A DNA stretch of 5,593 nt, from NCBI GenBank assembly GCA_937900165.1, contig CALCCX010000219.1, forward strand, positions 1-5,593. The letters run 5' to 3'. This DNA is from an uncultured Acidimicrobiia bacterium. GTDB taxonomy: Bacteria; Actinomycetota; Acidimicrobiia; Spongiisociales; Spongiisociaceae. Shown here in pieces: positions 1-5,593 of this stretch. The position numbers were made by a program, and so were the translations under genes. The notes under the pieces are model-generated. The model did not search any database. It saw nothing but the letters and a program-made list of their open reading frames with translations, and was not told the DNA's origin. The stretch's first letter is position 1; every line of letters starts with the position of its first letter.

Positions 1-1
1 G

Positions 2-925
2 CGCGCCATGCGCGCCCGGGACGGCATCGAAGACGCGATTGCGGTGGTGGCGGCCACCGGCGGTTCCACCAACGCGGGCCTGCATCTGCTGGCGGGCGCC
101 CGCGAATTCGACATTGCCTGGACCATCGATGGGATCGGTGACCTGATCGCCAAGACGCCGGTTCTCACCGACCTCTCGCCTGCCGGCCCCGACTATGCGG
201 TTGATCTCCACGAGGCCGGCGGCGTCCCACGCGTGATCCGCAAACTCGTTGAAGGGGGTTTCCTCAACACAGACAGCCGGGGGGTCGAAGGAAAAACTAT
301 CGCCGAGATGGCCGAGTCTGCCATTGAAGCCGAGGATCAGAAGGTCGTCCGTTCGACCGCGGCGCCGGTTAAGGAGTCGGGGGGTATTCGCGTCTTGCGG
401 GGGAGCCTCGCTCCCGATGGCTGTGTTGTGAAGCTCGCTCGCCACGATCGTGAGCAACACCGGGGTCCGGCGATGGTGTTCGACTCGGAGGAGGAGGCCT
501 ACTCGGCGATCAAGGCCGGCCAGGTCACTGCGGGGTGCGTGGTGGTCGTCCGGTATGAGGGTCCGGCCGGCGGTCCTGGGATGCGCGAGATGCTCCAGGT
601 GACCGCGGCCATTGTCGGCGAGGGGCTCGGGGAGAGTGTTGCATTGGTCACAGATGGCCGTTTTTCTGGTGCGACTCGCGGAATGATGGTCGGCCACGTC
701 ACCCCTGAGGCCGTTTGTGGTGGGCCGATCGCCCTCGTCCAAGAGGGCGACATGATCTCGATCGATGCTCGGTCTGGAACTCTCGACATCGAGATCAGTG
801 ATGAAGAGGCGGACCGACGGCGCGCCGGCTGGTCGCCACCCGACCCAAGGTACGTGGGCGGCGTACTCGGCAGGTACGGGCGAACCGTAGGGTCGGCCAG
901 CAATGGCGCCGTACTGACCGTCTAG
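2..925 (+). CDS. IlvD/Edd-family dehydratase, C-terminal part (5' truncated by window edge)
   Basis: This is the C-terminal half of an iron-sulfur dehydratase of the dihydroxy-acid / sugar-acid dehydratase (IlvD/Edd) family. These cytoplasmic enzymes dehydrate 2,3-dihydroxy acids to 2-keto acids. The frame is open to the left edge, so the ATG at 8 is internal. Counting from that Met, the family motifs are GGSTN (18-22), LRGSLAPDGCVVK (130-142), a VVRYEGPAGGPGMREML block (180-196) and TDGRFSG (215-221), whose Ser220 corresponds to the proposed catalytic alkoxide serine. The family is usually about 550-600 residues. Roughly 250 N-terminal residues, including the cluster-binding cysteines, therefore lie outside the window. 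The family assignment is firm. The substrate is not: it could be the branched-chain-amino-acid enzyme IlvD, but catabolic neighbours and the absence of other ilv genes favour a sugar-acid or hydroxy-acid dehydratase paralogue (inference). The next gene starts 16 bases downstream, so an operon is likely. Confidence 0.93.
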   Translation, partial: RAMRARDGIEDAIAVVAATGGSTNAGLHLLAGAREFDIAWTIDGIGDLIAKTPVLTDLSPAGPDYAVDLHEAGGVPRVIRKLVEGGFLNTDSRGVEGKTIAEMAESAIEAEDQKVVRSTAAPVKESGGIRVLRGSLAPDGCVVKLARHDREQHRGPAMVFDSEEEAYSAIKAGQVTAGCVVVVRYEGPAGGPGMREMLQVTAAIVGEGLGESVALVTDGRFSGATRGMMVGHVTPEAVCGGPIALVQEGDMISIDARSGTLDIEISDEEADRRRAGWSPPDPRYVGGVLGRYGRTVGSASNGAVLTV

Positions 926-931
926 AAACGT

Positions 932-937
932 AGGGAG
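932..937 (+). promoter_or_regulatory. Shine-Dalgarno site for the CocE-like hydrolase
   Basis: AGGGAG lies 4 bases before the ATG at 942, in the 16-base gap after the dehydratase stop. It is the clearest ribosome-binding site in the window and supports this start. The tight spacing suggests cotranscription with the dehydratase. Confidence 0.6.
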
Positions 938-941
938 TCGT

Positions 942-2660
942 ATGAGCCAAAGCCCAAATAGTGTGAATGTAGACCAGGACGTGGAAGTTCTGATGCGGGA
1001 TGGGTGCAGTCTCCAAGCCGATGTCTATCGGCCTGCCCAAGCACCCGAAGAGCTGCCTGTCCTCGTCCTCAGAACACCTTATGACCGCAGGGTGACGAAC
1101 CAGACCGTGATGGCTCCGGCCGAGTGGTACGCGTCGCAGGGGTTCATCGTCGTGTGCCAGGACGCCAGGGGGCGGTTCGCTTCCGATGGGGAGTTCGATC
1201 CGTTCACCAACGAGGCGCTCGACGGTCACGACACCGTGGAGTGGGCAGCTCGGCTTGGCGGGTCCACCGGCGAGGTTGGCCTTTACGGAGCTTCATACGC
1301 GGGGTACAACCAGCTCCTGACGGCGGTCACCAGGCCGCCATCGCTCAAAGCCATCGCTCCGGTGATCTCAGGGTCGGACCTGGCGTCTGAGTGGATCTAT
1401 CCCAGTGGCGTCCTCAACCTCAACTTCGTGGTGTGGTGGTCGGCGTTTCTGGGCCTCGACATGGCCAAGCGGTCAGGCGACGATGAGCATTTTCAGGCCT
1501 TGGCGGCGATAGTGGCCGACCCAACGGCAGCCCTGGCGCTTTCGCCGAGTGCGGTTGAGCCGCTGATGAAACTCCCCTTTTACCGCCGATTCATTGGTGC
1601 GGAAGTCGACGACGACTGGTGGTCTGAGAACAGGGTTTTGAGCCGGATCAGCTCGATCGACGTTCCGACGATTCTGGTCGGCGGCTGGTACGACGTGTTC
1701 AACGAAGGCTCCATAGCTGCGTTTCGCCAGCTTGCAGAGACATCGGATGAGCACCGGCTCCTGATCGGACCGTGGTGCCATGTCCCGTGGAGCGCTTACA
1801 TGGGGGACCTCTCATACGGTGGGCAAGCCTGGGGCAACGTTGTCGACCACGCCGTTGCCGGCTTCTTCCGGTACCACCTCAAAGGCGAGGGCAAGCCATC
1901 CGAATCACCGGTCAGCTATTTCACGATCTTCGACAATGTTTGGGCCGAAGCGGACCAGTGGCCACCGGGAGGAACCATCCCACGTAGGTGGTTTCTCGGA
2001 TCTGAAGGGCTGGCGAATTCCGCCGGAGGCGATGGCACGCTGACGGAGGAACCCTCTGCGGGGGACTCGCCTGACTATTTCGTCTACGACCCGGCCGGTC
2101 CTGTGCCAAGCCTTGGCGGGTTCTCCTGCTGCTTTGAGGAGGTGGCGCCGTTGGGGCCGCGGGACCAGCGACCTATCGAGGCCAGACGAGATGTCCTCGT
2201 TTACACGACGGAGCCACTCGACGAGTTGCTGCTCGCCGGCCCAGGGTATGTCGACGTCTGGATATCGACCAGGGCGGTCAGCGCCGACTATTTGGTTCGG
2301 CTTTGTGTTGTCGAAGAAGAGGAATCGATCAACATCTCCGAGGGTATCGTCAGCCTGAGCGAGGAGGAGATCGCCGAGACAGGCGACAATGGCCTGCAGC
2401 TCCGTATCAGCTTGCGGAACATTGCTGCCAAGGTTCGAACCGGAAGTCGCCTTCGCCTTCACATCACGGGTGGGTCATTCCCGGCCTTTCCGATCAACCC
2501 TCAAACGGGCGGTACGTCACCAGACGGGCAGCCGTCACCGCCCGCACCGGCCAGTCACACGGTTTACCACGACGAGACCAGACCCTCACACCTGGAACTC
2601 ACGATCCTCCCTATTGGCGACGAGGCCTCGAACGCCGGCTTTCGGCGCATTGGCATTTAG
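942..2660 (+). CDS. CocE/NonD-family alpha/beta hydrolase (X-Pro dipeptidyl-peptidase S15-like)
   Basis: This is a 572-residue serine hydrolase of the CocE/NonD family, close in length to Rhodococcus cocaine esterase (about 574). Members cleave esters or amides, including acyl esters, beta-lactam precursors and Xaa-Pro peptides. The alpha/beta-hydrolase core carries RTPYDRR (44-50), whose Tyr47 matches the CocE oxyanion-hole tyrosine. The block QDARGRFASDGEFDP (73-87) follows, then the nucleophile elbow GASYAG with Ser118, Asp251 in GGWYDVF, and His280 in IGPWCH. This gives a complete Ser-Asp-His triad at positions very near those of CocE. A helical cap lies at roughly 145-235. From about 345 to the end is the beta-rich C-terminal domain typical of X-Pro dipeptidyl-peptidases. 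No signal peptide or membrane segment is visible, so it is probably cytoplasmic. The start is supported by AGGGAG just upstream. Fold and triad are certain; substrate is unknown. Its place between a dehydratase and an RraA-like lyase suggests that it releases an esterified or amidated catabolic substrate (inference). Confidence 0.93.
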   Translation: MSQSPNSVNVDQDVEVLMRDGCSLQADVYRPAQAPEELPVLVLRTPYDRRVTNQTVMAPAEWYASQGFIVVCQDARGRFASDGEFDPFTNEALDGHDTVEWAARLGGSTGEVGLYGASYAGYNQLLTAVTRPPSLKAIAPVISGSDLASEWIYPSGVLNLNFVVWWSAFLGLDMAKRSGDDEHFQALAAIVADPTAALALSPSAVEPLMKLPFYRRFIGAEVDDDWWSENRVLSRISSIDVPTILVGGWYDVFNEGSIAAFRQLAETSDEHRLLIGPWCHVPWSAYMGDLSYGGQAWGNVVDHAVAGFFRYHLKGEGKPSESPVSYFTIFDNVWAEADQWPPGGTIPRRWFLGSEGLANSAGGDGTLTEEPSAGDSPDYFVYDPAGPVPSLGGFSCCFEEVAPLGPRDQRPIEARRDVLVYTTEPLDELLLAGPGYVDVWISTRAVSADYLVRLCVVEEEESINISEGIVSLSEEEIAETGDNGLQLRISLRNIAAKVRTGSRLRLHITGGSFPAFPINPQTGGTSPDGQPSPPAPASHTVYHDETRPSHLELTILPIGDEASNAGFRRIGI

Positions 2661-2685
2661 GCACCCATCAAGCGATGCTTCAGGC

Positions 2686-3375
2686 GTGGCAAAGCTGATC
2701 AACGAGGCCGAGTTCGCCTTCCTGGCCGAGATTGACAGCTGCACGCTATCCAATGCCATTGAGCAGCATCAGGTTCGGGATCGGGATCAGGGGTATTTGG
2801 GCGGCGAAATCCGATGTCTCTTTCCCGAATTGCCGAGAACTGTTGGGTACGCAGTGACGGCCAAGGTCCGCAATCGTCGCGGCGAACCCGGGGATCCCGA
2901 GGGCAACTGGCGACTTTGGGAACACCTCGAATCTGCTCCCTCACCAGCCGTACTCGTGTTCGAAAGTACCGACGACGTGCCCGACCGCTGCGCCCACTTT
3001 GGCGAAGTGATGTGCACGTTTGCAGTTCGACTGGGAGCAATCGGTCTGGTGACCAACGGCGGCGTCCGTGACCTGGCCGAGGTGCTCGACGCCGGCTTCC
3101 AGTATTTCGCTCCGTTCCAGACGGTTTCGCACGGCAACGCCGAAATCTATGACGTGGGCTCCACGGTTCGAATATCTGGAGAAAACATCGAGTCTGGAGA
3201 GCTCCTGCACGGTGACAAACACGGAGTCCTGAAGATTCCTCAGATCGACATTGAGGATCTTCGCAACAGCGTCTCAAACGTGTTTGCGGCCGAGAGAGAG
3301 TTGATCAACTTTGTGAAGTCCGATGCCTTCACTCTGAGCGGAGCAAGAAACCTTGGGGGATATTCGGACGGGTGA
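2686..3375 (+). CDS. RraA-family protein, probable metal-dependent aldolase/decarboxylase-like
   Basis: This 229-residue protein belongs to the RraA / HMG-CHA aldolase superfamily, formerly annotated as 'demethylmenaquinone methyltransferase'. The N-terminus has the family pattern LAEIDSCTLSNAIE (13-26). Next come GEVM (106-109), LGAIGLVTNGGVRD (116-129) and the C-terminal ELLHGDKHGVLKIP (172-185). Arg128 and Asp129 match the substrate-binding Arg and the metal-binding Asp of pyruvate aldolases such as HMG/CHA aldolase. E. coli RraA, which regulates RNase E and is not an aldolase, has Gln in place of that Asp. The conserved pair therefore suggests catalysis, for example cleavage or decarboxylation of a 4-hydroxy-2-keto acid or oxaloacetate (inference). 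The GTG at 2686 was chosen because homology begins there and it lies 25 bases after the previous stop. The open frame runs further upstream, but only inside the hydrolase gene. No clear Shine-Dalgarno site precedes it, so translation may depend on coupling. The exact reaction is unknown. Confidence 0.87.
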   Translation: MAKLINEAEFAFLAEIDSCTLSNAIEQHQVRDRDQGYLGGEIRCLFPELPRTVGYAVTAKVRNRRGEPGDPEGNWRLWEHLESAPSPAVLVFESTDDVPDRCAHFGEVMCTFAVRLGAIGLVTNGGVRDLAEVLDAGFQYFAPFQTVSHGNAEIYDVGSTVRISGENIESGELLHGDKHGVLKIPQIDIEDLRNSVSNVFAAERELINFVKSDAFTLSGARNLGGYSDG

Positions 3376-3388
3376 TTCCCGTCATATC
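3359..3388. terminator. Possible bidirectional terminator hairpin at the convergent gene junction
   Basis: The inner stem GACGGG / CCCGTC (3367-3372 with 3378-3383) encloses the loop TGATT, which contains the stop codon of the RraA-like gene. Outside it, GATAT (3359-3363) pairs with ATATC (3384-3388). A 3-base bulge (3364-3366) lies on the left arm, so about 11 base pairs form in total. The stop codon of the opposing SDR gene lies in the right arm. Only 6 bases separate the two genes, and a symmetrical hairpin there suits termination from both sides. There is no T-run, so intrinsic termination is uncertain. Confidence 0.4.
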
Positions 3389-4146
3389 GCGGTGTGACCA
3401 CCGTCGACATTCAAGATGTGCCCGGTAACCATGGCCGAAGCGTCCGACGCCAGATAAACGACTGCGCCCGCGAGATCACTCGGCTCACCCAAGCGACCGA
3501 GTGGGATGTTTCCAAGGAAATAGGCCTCGACGTCAGGATCCGCCTTCATCGCCGTTTCGATGAGGGGAGTGCGGAAGTGGGTTGGCGCGATTGCGTTTAC
3601 CCGGACACCACGGTCGGCCCACTCGATGGCGAGCTGTCTCGTCAAGGCGATCAGTCCACCTTTGCTCGCGCTGTAATTCGCGTTTCCTGTCGTTAGGCCG
3701 ACTTGACCGGCAATAGATGTGATGTGGATGATGCTTCCGCTACCGCGCTCGAGCATATGGGCCCCGACCGCACGATCGAAGAGGAACGTTCCGGTCAGGT
3801 TGACATCGATGACACGATTCCAGGTGTCCAGTGACATCGATTCGGCGGGAGACCTCCGTGCTATACCAGCGGACGTGACCAAAATGTCAATGGCTCCGTG
3901 ATGGTCGATCGCAGCGTCGACAGCCTCTTGTACGTCGGCTTCTTCGGATACATCCGCCACCGATATGGAAACTCGCTCGACGAGATCTCGAAGAGAATCG
4001 GCGGCTGTCTCAAGGCCCTCCTCGTCCACATCGATTAGCGCCAGCGATGCTCCGGCAGTGCCAAGCGCGATCGCCGCAGCCGACCCAATCCCCGATGCTG
4101 CACCGGTGACCAAGGCCACTCTGCCCTTCAGATCAAAGATTTCCAC
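3382..4146 (-). CDS. Short-chain dehydrogenase/reductase (classical SDR, NAD-type features)
   Basis: This is a 254-residue cytoplasmic oxidoreductase that interconverts an alcohol and a ketone with a nicotinamide cofactor. The Rossmann glycine motif TGAASGIG spans 14-21. Asp39 ends the second beta strand (ALIDVD), which normally favours NAD(H) over NADP(H). Catalytic residues of classical SDRs are Asn116, Ser144, Tyr158 and Lys162 (YSASK). The usual NNAG motif reads TSAG (91-94), a mild deviation. The C-terminus NVDGG is typical. The start chosen is GTG at 4146, with GAGAAAG 7 bases upstream and homology beginning almost at once (MEIFDLKGRVALVTG). An in-frame TTG at 4173 would add nine residues but has poorer support. 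The gene follows the other SDR by about 42 bases on the same strand and is probably the last gene of that operon. The family is certain. Annotation as gluconate, 3-oxoacyl-ACP or sugar dehydrogenase would be guesswork. Confidence 0.92.
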   Translation of the reverse strand: MEIFDLKGRVALVTGAASGIGSAAAIALGTAGASLALIDVDEEGLETAADSLRDLVERVSISVADVSEEADVQEAVDAAIDHHGAIDILVTSAGIARRSPAESMSLDTWNRVIDVNLTGTFLFDRAVGAHMLERGSGSIIHITSIAGQVGLTTGNANYSASKGGLIALTRQLAIEWADRGVRVNAIAPTHFRTPLIETAMKADPDVEAYFLGNIPLGRLGEPSDLAGAVVYLASDASAMVTGHILNVDGGHTAI

Positions 4147-4153
4147 TCTTACG

Positions 4154-4160
4154 CTTTCTC
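4154..4160 (-). promoter_or_regulatory. Possible Shine-Dalgarno site deciding the SDR start
   Basis: On the minus strand GAGAAAG precedes the GTG at 4146 with a 7-base spacer. The match is only moderate, but the spacing is ideal. The alternative TTG at 4173 has no comparable site, so this favours the shorter protein. Confidence 0.35.
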
Positions 4161-4188
4161 GACGATTTGGCAATGCACGAATAGGCCG

Positions 4189-4959
4189 TCAGTACATCAA
4201 GAAACCACCACTGACGTTGATAGTGGCACCCGTGATGTAGCCGGCATGTCGGCTCGCCAGGAAAACGACGGTGCCCGCGATCTCTTCGGGCTCGGCCACA
4301 TATCCCAGCGGTGTCGCGGCCTTCATCGCTTCGTAGACTTCAGGATCGAGATCGGTCATGAGCATGTTGGAGTGCGCCTGGCCAGGCGACACAGAATTCA
4401 CCGTGATGCGATGCGGACCATATGCCCGGGCAAGGCCACGGGTCATCGAAACGACCCCTCCTTTGGACGCGCTGTAGACAACCGCACCTCCGAAGCCACC
4501 CGTCCACCAACTCTGGGAAGTAAAGGTCACAATCCTTCCGCCCTGACCGGCTTCGACCATGGCACGGCCCGCAGAACGACAAAGAAAAAAGGCCGCCTTC
4601 AAGTTCAGGTCGTGTTGATTGTCCCAATCTTCTTCGGTGACATCGTCGATGTTGTCTCTTCGCCTAAGTACCGCCGCGAGGTTGGTCAGGACGTACAGAC
4701 CGCCAAGTTCATCCAGTGCTCGATCGACAAGCCGATCGTGAGTCTCCAAATCGGCAAGGTCCGCAACGACCGCGATATGGCCTTCTCCATCAAGACCCGC
4801 GACAAGACTTTCGAGCTTGGCGTGATCACGGCCCACTGCCATGACCTTCGCTCCGGTTGCCGCGAATGCCTCCGCTACAGGACGACCAATTCCCCCTGTT
4901 GCCCCGGTAACGACCACACCTTTCCCCTCAAGGCCTGCTCCAAGGTTCCAGCCAGCCAC
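4189..4959 (-). CDS. Short-chain dehydrogenase/reductase (classical SDR, NADP-type features)
   Basis: This 256-residue SDR is clearly distinct in sequence from its downstream neighbour. The cofactor motif TGATGGIG spans 18-25. Arg44 follows the second beta strand (AVGRD), a basic residue where NADP(H)-preferring SDRs usually have one. Active-site residues are Asn119, Ser148, Tyr162 and Lys166 (YSASK). The structural NNAG motif is replaced by NLAA (93-96). Two tryptophans (151-152) directly after the catalytic serine region may line the substrate pocket (inference). The protein ends with NVSGGFLMY, close to the usual NVDGG C-terminus. It starts at GTG 4959, 14 bases after the stop of the MBL-fold hydrolase. 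A GAGGG overlapping that stop could serve as ribosome-binding site, so the genes are probably cotranscribed and coupled. It probably oxidises or reduces a hydroxy or keto group of the same catabolic intermediate series as its partner (inference). Substrate unknown. Confidence 0.92.
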   Translation of the reverse strand: MAGWNLGAGLEGKGVVVTGATGGIGRPVAEAFAATGAKVMAVGRDHAKLESLVAGLDGEGHIAVVADLADLETHDRLVDRALDELGGLYVLTNLAAVLRRRDNIDDVTEEDWDNQHDLNLKAAFFLCRSAGRAMVEAGQGGRIVTFTSQSWWTGGFGGAVVYSASKGGVVSMTRGLARAYGPHRITVNSVSPGQAHSNMLMTDLDPEVYEAMKAATPLGYVAEPEEIAGTVVFLASRHAGYITGATINVSGGFLMY

Positions 4960-4970
4960 GATCTATTCAG

Positions 4971-4975
4971 CCCTC
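4971..4975 (-). promoter_or_regulatory. Possible Shine-Dalgarno site overlapping the upstream stop codon
   Basis: On the minus strand the stop TGA of the MBL-fold hydrolase reads into GGG, giving GAGGG 11 bases before the GTG at 4959. The spacer is a little long. The overlap of stop codon and ribosome-binding site suggests translational coupling of the two genes. Confidence 0.35.
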
Positions 4976-5430
4976 ATTCGGCTTCAATCCAAGCCCGTTC
5001 GCCGTCGATGACGACCACCTGGCCTGGCTCCGGTGCCAACGCGACCCGGCTACCCGTTGAGTCGGCTTCTCCAACCAAGGACAGGAAGTCGAGGACATCA
5101 GGACTCGAGGCTTCAAGATAGTGACTGGCTATCACCGTCTTCACTGATAGCAACTCCGCGGCCACGGCCGCCTCACGAGGCGACATTGCACCCTCGAGAA
5201 TCTCGGCCGGGCCCGGAACCTGCGACATGATCGCCGTTGGCAGGGCACATCCAAGGAGGGCGACCGTCGGTTCGTAAAACTGACCGATCATGGCCAGACC
5301 GGGGAAGATCGCCGAGTCGCCCCAGTGGTAGATTCGGACGCCAGGTTCGACCTCGACGACGTAACCCAGAGCCGTGCCTGGCACCACGGTCCCATCGGAC
5401 AATGTCGCTTGCGACCAGTGATGCGACTCA
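4974..5430 (-). CDS. MBL-fold metal-dependent hydrolase (UPF0173/UlaG-like), C-terminal part, truncated by contig end
   Basis: This is the C-terminal 151 residues of a metallo-beta-lactamase-fold hydrolase (COG2220 type, related to UPF0173 proteins and the ascorbate-6-phosphate lactonase UlaG). The visible frame begins ESHHWSQATLSDG, with histidines matching the family's second metal/substrate region. It continues with IYHWGDSAIF, where Asp38 of the fragment is the bridging metal ligand. Next is a MSPREAA segment (82-88), then VIASHY, where His103 is the final metal ligand. Family members are usually about 210-240 residues, so about 70-90 N-terminal residues with the HxHxDH motif are missing. 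The loss is not a mutation: sequencing adapter begins at 5431 in the middle of the gene. An in-frame TTG at 5402 is internal, since homology continues upstream to 5430. As first visible gene of the minus-strand block it could be a lactonase feeding a sugar-acid route (inference). Hydrolase fold is well supported, lactone substrate is not. Confidence 0.82.
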
Positions 5431-5488
5431 AGATCGGAAGAGCGTCGTGTAGGGAAAGAGTGTAGATCTCGGTGGTCGCCGTATCATT
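5431..5488. other. Illumina TruSeq adapter read-through (sequencing artefact)
   Basis: Starting AGATCGGAAGAGCGTCGTGT and ending GTATCATT, these 58 bases match, as far as I can recall it, the reverse complement of the TruSeq Universal (P5) adapter along its full length. The hydrolase frame on the minus strand is interrupted exactly here. This is library sequence, not genome, and should be trimmed. Nothing biological should be annotated in it. Confidence 0.97.
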
Positions 5489-5593
5489 AAAAAAAAAAAC
5501 AAAAATGATGCTGCCCACCGCCCACACTCTAGACAACACCTCACAACAAAACACACAATATCTCTCTGTTTGACCTCATCTTGTATCGAGAGT
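5489..5593. other. Poly-A run and post-adapter noise (artefact)
   Basis: Eleven A residues (5489-5499) follow directly after the adapter end, as commonly seen when a read runs off the end of a short library fragment. The remaining bases to 5593 are A/C-rich and low in complexity, have no coding potential, and differ in composition from the high-GC genes. No real gene or RNA is supported here. Confidence 0.88.

Noticed and set aside
1..15. GCGCGC-CAT-GCGCGC inverted repeat at the left edge
   Set aside because: It is short, self-complementary GC-rich sequence inside the conserved dehydratase frame and is explained by Arg/Ala codons.
1905..2462. A 185-codon minus-strand open frame
   Set aside because: It is antisense to the C-terminal domain of the CocE-like hydrolase, with no motif and no sensible ribosome-binding context.
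2389..2685. N-terminal extension of the RraA-like protein from an ATG at 2389
   Set aside because: The extra 99 residues overlap the hydrolase C-terminal domain in another frame and resemble no RraA N-terminus. Homology begins at the GTG at 2686.
2699..3277. A 192-codon minus-strand open frame
   Set aside because: It is antisense to the RraA-like gene and its translation is Arg-rich and low in complexity, typical of a shadow frame.
4246..5121. A 291-codon plus-strand open frame
   Set aside because: It lies antisense to the NADP-type SDR and the MBL hydrolase, both of which have full family motifs. Its translation shows no recognisable domain; long antisense frames are common in high-GC DNA.
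5237..5452. A 71-codon plus-strand frame ending in the adapter
   Set aside because: It is antisense to the hydrolase fragment and its stop codon is supplied by adapter sequence.
5489..5499. Poly-A tract read as a rho-independent terminator tail (T-run on the minus strand)
   Set aside because: It directly follows the adapter end and has no genomic stem beside it; it is a read run-off artefact.

Overview
This is a bacterial window of moderately high GC. It is densely packed, uses several GTG starts (TTG possible), and has gaps of only 6 to 45 bases between genes. Gene style and codon use would suit an actinobacterium or another high-GC environmental lineage, but no marker gene fixes the taxonomy and this placement is weak. 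The genomic DNA appears to end at base 5430. From 5431 the sequence is an Illumina TruSeq adapter read-through, then poly-A and noise, so the right edge is a contig end carrying library artefact.

Layout: two three-gene blocks face each other. On the plus strand, left to right, are the C-terminal half of an IlvD/Edd-family dehydratase (2-925), a complete CocE/X-Pro-dipeptidyl-peptidase-type alpha/beta hydrolase (942-2660), and a complete RraA/HMG-CHA-aldolase-like protein (2686-3375). On the minus strand, read right to left, are a metallo-beta-lactamase-fold metal-dependent hydrolase cut off by the adapter (4974-5430), an SDR oxidoreductase with NADP-type features (4189-4959), and a second SDR with NAD-type features (3382-4146). 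The two blocks meet with only 6 bases between their stop codons. A bulged hairpin spans both stops and may be a shared terminator.

How the genes might work together (inference): sugar or hydroxy-acid dehydrogenases (SDRs), a possible lactonase (MBL-fold hydrolase), an IlvD/Edd dehydratase and an RraA-type metal-dependent lyase are the kinds of enzyme expected in a non-phosphorylative sugar-acid or related hydroxy-acid catabolic route. The CocE-like esterase/amidase could release the substrate from an ester or amide conjugate. No transporter or regulator is visible, so the substrate cannot be named. No RNA gene, mobile element, CRISPR array or integrase was seen. Apart from the artefact tail there is no sizeable non-coding stretch.
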